Origin: Ichthyophonus hoferi
Lineage: Eukaryota > Opisthokonta > Ichthyosporea > Ichthyophonida > Ichthyophonidae
Reading direction: 5' to 3'
DNA: 18,108 nt
Assembly: GCA_002751075.1 (NCBI GenBank)
Contig: NAOQ01000036.1
Location: 93,886 to 111,993, forward strand
Shown: piece by piece, positions 14,706 through 18,108 of the stretch
Layout of the letters: every line of letters begins with the position of its first letter
Position numbering within the stretch: the stretch's first letter is position 1
Position numbers and translations under genes: made by a program
Notes under the pieces: model-generated
What the model saw: only the letters and a program-made list of their open reading frames with translations
Database searches by the model: none
What the model was told of the DNA's origin: nothing

Positions 14706-17000
14706 CATTAACGCTTAAATCCAAATAAATAAAATAATCTTTGCAATTTGACATTTTTCTATTTATATATTTACTATAATACTATACATCTTTACAGGGC
14801 TATTAGTTTTTAACACTTATTATAATTTTAAAATAGCGTTTTAATGGTAATACTGACAACCTCTCTAAGATTATCAATCAGACTACTAATTCCATAACAC
14901 TATCAGCGCCTTGCATTGATTCAATTGTTGAATCATACCCTATTAATAATAATAATACTATATTTTTAATTTTACCTTTGAAAATTTTCACATTGTTTAC
15001 CTTAGTGATAACAAATCTCTTACCTTGCAATTTAATATATCAGATTAAAGTTTGCAGAGTTCCTTTTTTAATGCTGTCAAAACTTAGCTTCAAGCTTTAG
15101 GCTGATTTACAAACTAAATACTAATATAATAAAATTCTGTTAGAACCAAAGCTTTCATTGCACTTAGATTTATGTTTCTTATTATTGTTGTTGTTATCTG
15201 CAGCTAATACAACATAGAGGAAGTATTATTTTTCTCGTGTTGTAATTTGTATTTTGGGTTGGATCAAATGATATATGATCCCCAAGCAACATTTTAAAAA
15301 TAAAACCTCTACAACAAGTTCTTGTCCAGCTACCTCAGATCTAAGCGATATACAACTATCTTGTATTTTGTAATTTAATATACCAGTAAGTATTGATTTC
15401 AGCCGGTGTAGTAAGTACTCATCCGTGTTCAGGGTGGCAGCCGACTATCGCAAGCATAAAACTTAGGTTAAAAACTGTATAGTCTTTATTCGGTATCACT
15501 ACAGAATCAAGAGTCAACAGTCTGTGTCCATCAAAACTTTTTGTACTTCTGAATACAGCACTATATATAAAATATTTCAGGACCTAGCATCAATTACTTA
15601 AATAAATATAAAAATGGTTAATTTGACTATGTTGTATATGTAGCTATATTTGACAGAAAGTGCATTTATAAAAGAAGTAAAAGGCATGAATAAGAAACTT
15701 TGGACAAATGATTACAATCTCTCATTCTACATAAATTTTATTGCTACTCATGTACAATCTAGTGGAAATGTTTTTATAATATGTACGGATTGATATTAGG
15801 GAAATATTAGCATACTTTCTTAGCCGTTTTATGTAAGCATACTTTTCATTAAGAAGCAGGTATCTTGACTGTGTGTAAATAAATTCCATTATATTTTTAT
15901 CCCTACTAATAAGTATACTTTAATTAGAATGACTTAAGCCCATTCCAGAACGCATATATCCAGTCATGCATTGCTAATATAGATTTAAAATGGATTCAAA
16001 TGAGCCTATTGGTCTGTAATTAATGTTTAACTACAATTCTTCCTGAAAAAAATTACAAAGTGCTACCTGTATACGATCATGAGTATACTAACTACGTAGC
16101 ACAAACTAGTGTATAGCCTGCAACTGTCTAGAAAACATCAGTACCGGATTGTGTATCAAATATTATGTCCCAATGAATCGATTGCATACAGAGGCCTATG
16201 TACCTACAGATTCGAATAATAACTAACTAGCAATCATTCTTACAAGTAAACTCGGGCTCAGTAATTTTTATATATTAAACATATTTAATAGTAATACAAA
16301 TTATGTAGAACAGAAGGGGGAAGGAAATAGGCACTTCAAATAGAGCTATATATACAACGTGAGTGAAAAATAATTACAAAAAAGATTTATTTATCTAAAA
16401 ATAGACCAGCAATAGTACCTTTTTAATTAATTTATTTTATTAACAATTAAACTATCAAGTAGCTTATATATTGTTGTATGTGATTATATACACAACTGCT
16501 GATATCATTGTTTCTTAAAGAAAACCTCTATCTTAACCAGCTTAACAGCTTAACAGAGCATCTGCATGGTGATTCATTGGGTCAAAATTTGTTTACTTAC
16601 ATGAGGTAAATTTCTTGAATCACATTTGGTCTGCTATTGTGGTATTTTCTACTGAATCTATTCCTACTCTTACTCTTTTGGAATTGTAATTATCTATTAT
16701 ACCTGCGATAATAAGAATGTGTGTATTGTGTATAATGTGGATGACAATATTCTAAGATTTACCAGTCTTCATGTTTCTTCTCTTTAAGTTTTCTTTGGTG
16801 TTTGGTTTTAGACCCTTGAATGAAAGCTAGTTATTTTTAATCTCTGATTGGGTACCTACCAATCTAATTTGATTAATTTTTGTTTTGAGACTTCTGGCAG
16901 GATAACGTGGTGATTGATGTTTTCCAATTCTGAATATGTTTACAAATGTAAAGAACGTGATCCTTTGTAATCCTAAACTTTTAATCAAAAAATCTTCTCA
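14706..17000. other. AT-rich stretch without a recognised gene
   Basis: No ORF of note on either strand and no long tandem repeats. One GC-richer island at about 15400-15465 (around GCCGGTGTAG and GGTGGCAGCCGACTATCG) stands out; it has no open frame with recognisable content. Another mildly richer patch is near 16140-16215. Confidence 0.5.
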
Positions 17001-17964
17001 ACATAAAATCTTACACAGTTCCTCACGCGATTTCCCAGACTAGCCAACCGACTTGAAGGATTTGACCTTGCAATTTTTACACAAACCTGATTCTTATAGT
17101 CAACCACTTTCTTAACATCTCAATCTAGTCTTTGCCTAACATTAGATTTGATCCAATGCATCCACTAGCCAACGTAGCCAATCCTCTACATTGCAATGGT
17201 TAGAATAGAAACAATAATCCATGAGTATCAGCAGAATACTCAACAACTAACACAATGTGCCAACAGAGATCGGGGGCAAATGCAGTGCTTATAGTAGTCC
17301 CCACATCAGTATCAGTACTACACTGGCCTCCACATTACTTACACGACACAAAAGTGTTTACTCAATAAAAAACGGACTGAATTAGGGTAAGATATTTTCC
17401 CCTTCAAGATGGATGACTGTCAGCATCCTTCACTCACCAACCACTGCAAAATGTTCCACAACTGTGGCTGCATCAACTACCAAGTCACTGCAACCTGAAT
17501 TCTATTAAGGAAATTCCTATTCACCACAGGTTAACATGGTGAAAATATACAAACTGGAACCCCAGTACATGACTGTGCCCACATATAGCTCTTTCATCAC
17601 AGAAGAGACTCCTGTTTAGGGCCAACATTACCATATACCAATTTCCCTTTGGCAGTTTCTTAATCAAAAATGACTTCTTTCAACATATCTACATGCATCA
17701 TGAGACCTTCTCCAACCTTGTCCCCCAGAATGTTAACTTTCACCTTTCCAATGGCACAGGGATGTATGCCTGTATAGAACTATAGATTTCAGTGTGGCTA
17801 AGAAGCCTTTTCTGAAACTTAGAAAATTGCACCTGAGTGCATTTTGAGACATCCCTGATGACCATGTCACCAGTTGAGTCTTCAGACCATTTTTCTATAT
17901 AAAATCCCTTTCGGGCAGTCTCGTTAATGTCCTTGTTTGATTCTGAACATAGAGCTTTGTCCAT
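17000..17964 (-). pseudogene. Decayed coding-like block of unknown family
   Basis: Base composition shifts to less AT-rich for nearly 1 kb. The right end holds an intact 74-codon frame (17964 to 17740, minus strand) with KGFYIEKWSEDSTGDMVIRD and TQVQFSKFQKRLLSHTEIYS. These look like real protein, with a balanced amino acid mix. Protein-like sequence seems to continue leftward, but in a broken state with several interruptions. I do not recognise the family. It could be a relic of a mobile or virus-like element or of a host gene. Confidence 0.4.
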
Positions 17965-18108
17965 ATTATTGCCTCTAAATAGAGATAGAAGCAGGCTATG
18001 ATCAAGGAAATTGTTTTTATTATAAATATTATTCTTCTATATATATAAGAAAGAATATGTAAATACTAGAAAACCAGAAGTTGTAGTTTTTTTTGAATTT
18101 CCAAGATA

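Noticed and set aside
17401-17510. Short plus-strand Cys/His-rich frame (CQHPSLTNHCKMFHNCGC)
   Set aside because: Only about 29 codons, no splice sites and no spacing matching a zinc finger; lies in the decayed block.
1-18108. tRNA, rRNA, CRISPR array or bacterial-type operon
   Set aside because: No cloverleaf with A and B boxes, no spaced direct repeats with unique spacers, and no prokaryotic gene layout were seen on either strand.

Overview
This window looks like nuclear DNA from an AT-rich animal genome, probably an invertebrate; I cannot name the species. Coding pieces are short islands of higher GC separated by introns of about 210-660 bp. The introns are full of TATG/CATA microsatellites, degenerate 5-bp periodic tracts and CCAAT pentamers. 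There is no sign of prokaryotic organisation (no operons, no ribosome binding sites).

Left two thirds (about 1-11,855): one gene on the minus strand fills this part. I rebuilt it exon by exon from splice sites, reading phase and family alignment. Twenty-three exons are supported and a 24th is possible at the left edge. Joined in order they encode a BAR domain (exons 1-8), a PH domain (exons 9-13), a RhoGAP domain (exons 15-20) and a Ser/Pro-rich tail (exons 21-23). That order is diagnostic of the GRAF/oligophrenin family (ARHGAP26, ARHGAP10, ARHGAP42, OPHN1). The arginine finger and the other core RhoGAP residues are present, so the protein should be an active membrane-binding GTPase-activating protein for Rho-family GTPases. 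It would be about 730 residues long. No SH3 exon was found, so the layout is like oligophrenin rather than GRAF1. The 3' end is not settled. One intron is GC-AG, and exons of 40, 43 and 46 bp are included.

Middle (11,856-13,300): an intergenic stretch, then a compositionally distinct 106-codon ORF on the plus strand (12,576-12,896) followed by two AATAAA signals. Facing it is a 49-codon minus-strand ORF (13,147-13,296) with its own AATAAA just past the stop. These may be two convergent gene ends; neither protein is recognised.

Right third (13,300-18,108): AT-rich and nearly gene-free. It holds a hairpin at 14,121-14,164, a CCAAT plus TATA promoter-like arrangement near 14,473-14,517 followed by a long pyrimidine tract, a small GC-richer island near 15,400, and a decayed coding-like block at about 17,000-17,964.

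The most unusual signals are not genes. The octamer TGACGTCA occurs five times where about 0.2 are expected. The 9-mer TGATTGGTG occurs four times, all in one orientation, three of them within 8 nt of a 3' splice site. CCAAT pentamers are about 2.5 times over expectation across the large gene. A 5-bp periodicity recurs in about half its introns. I did not find a convincing new multi-gene system.
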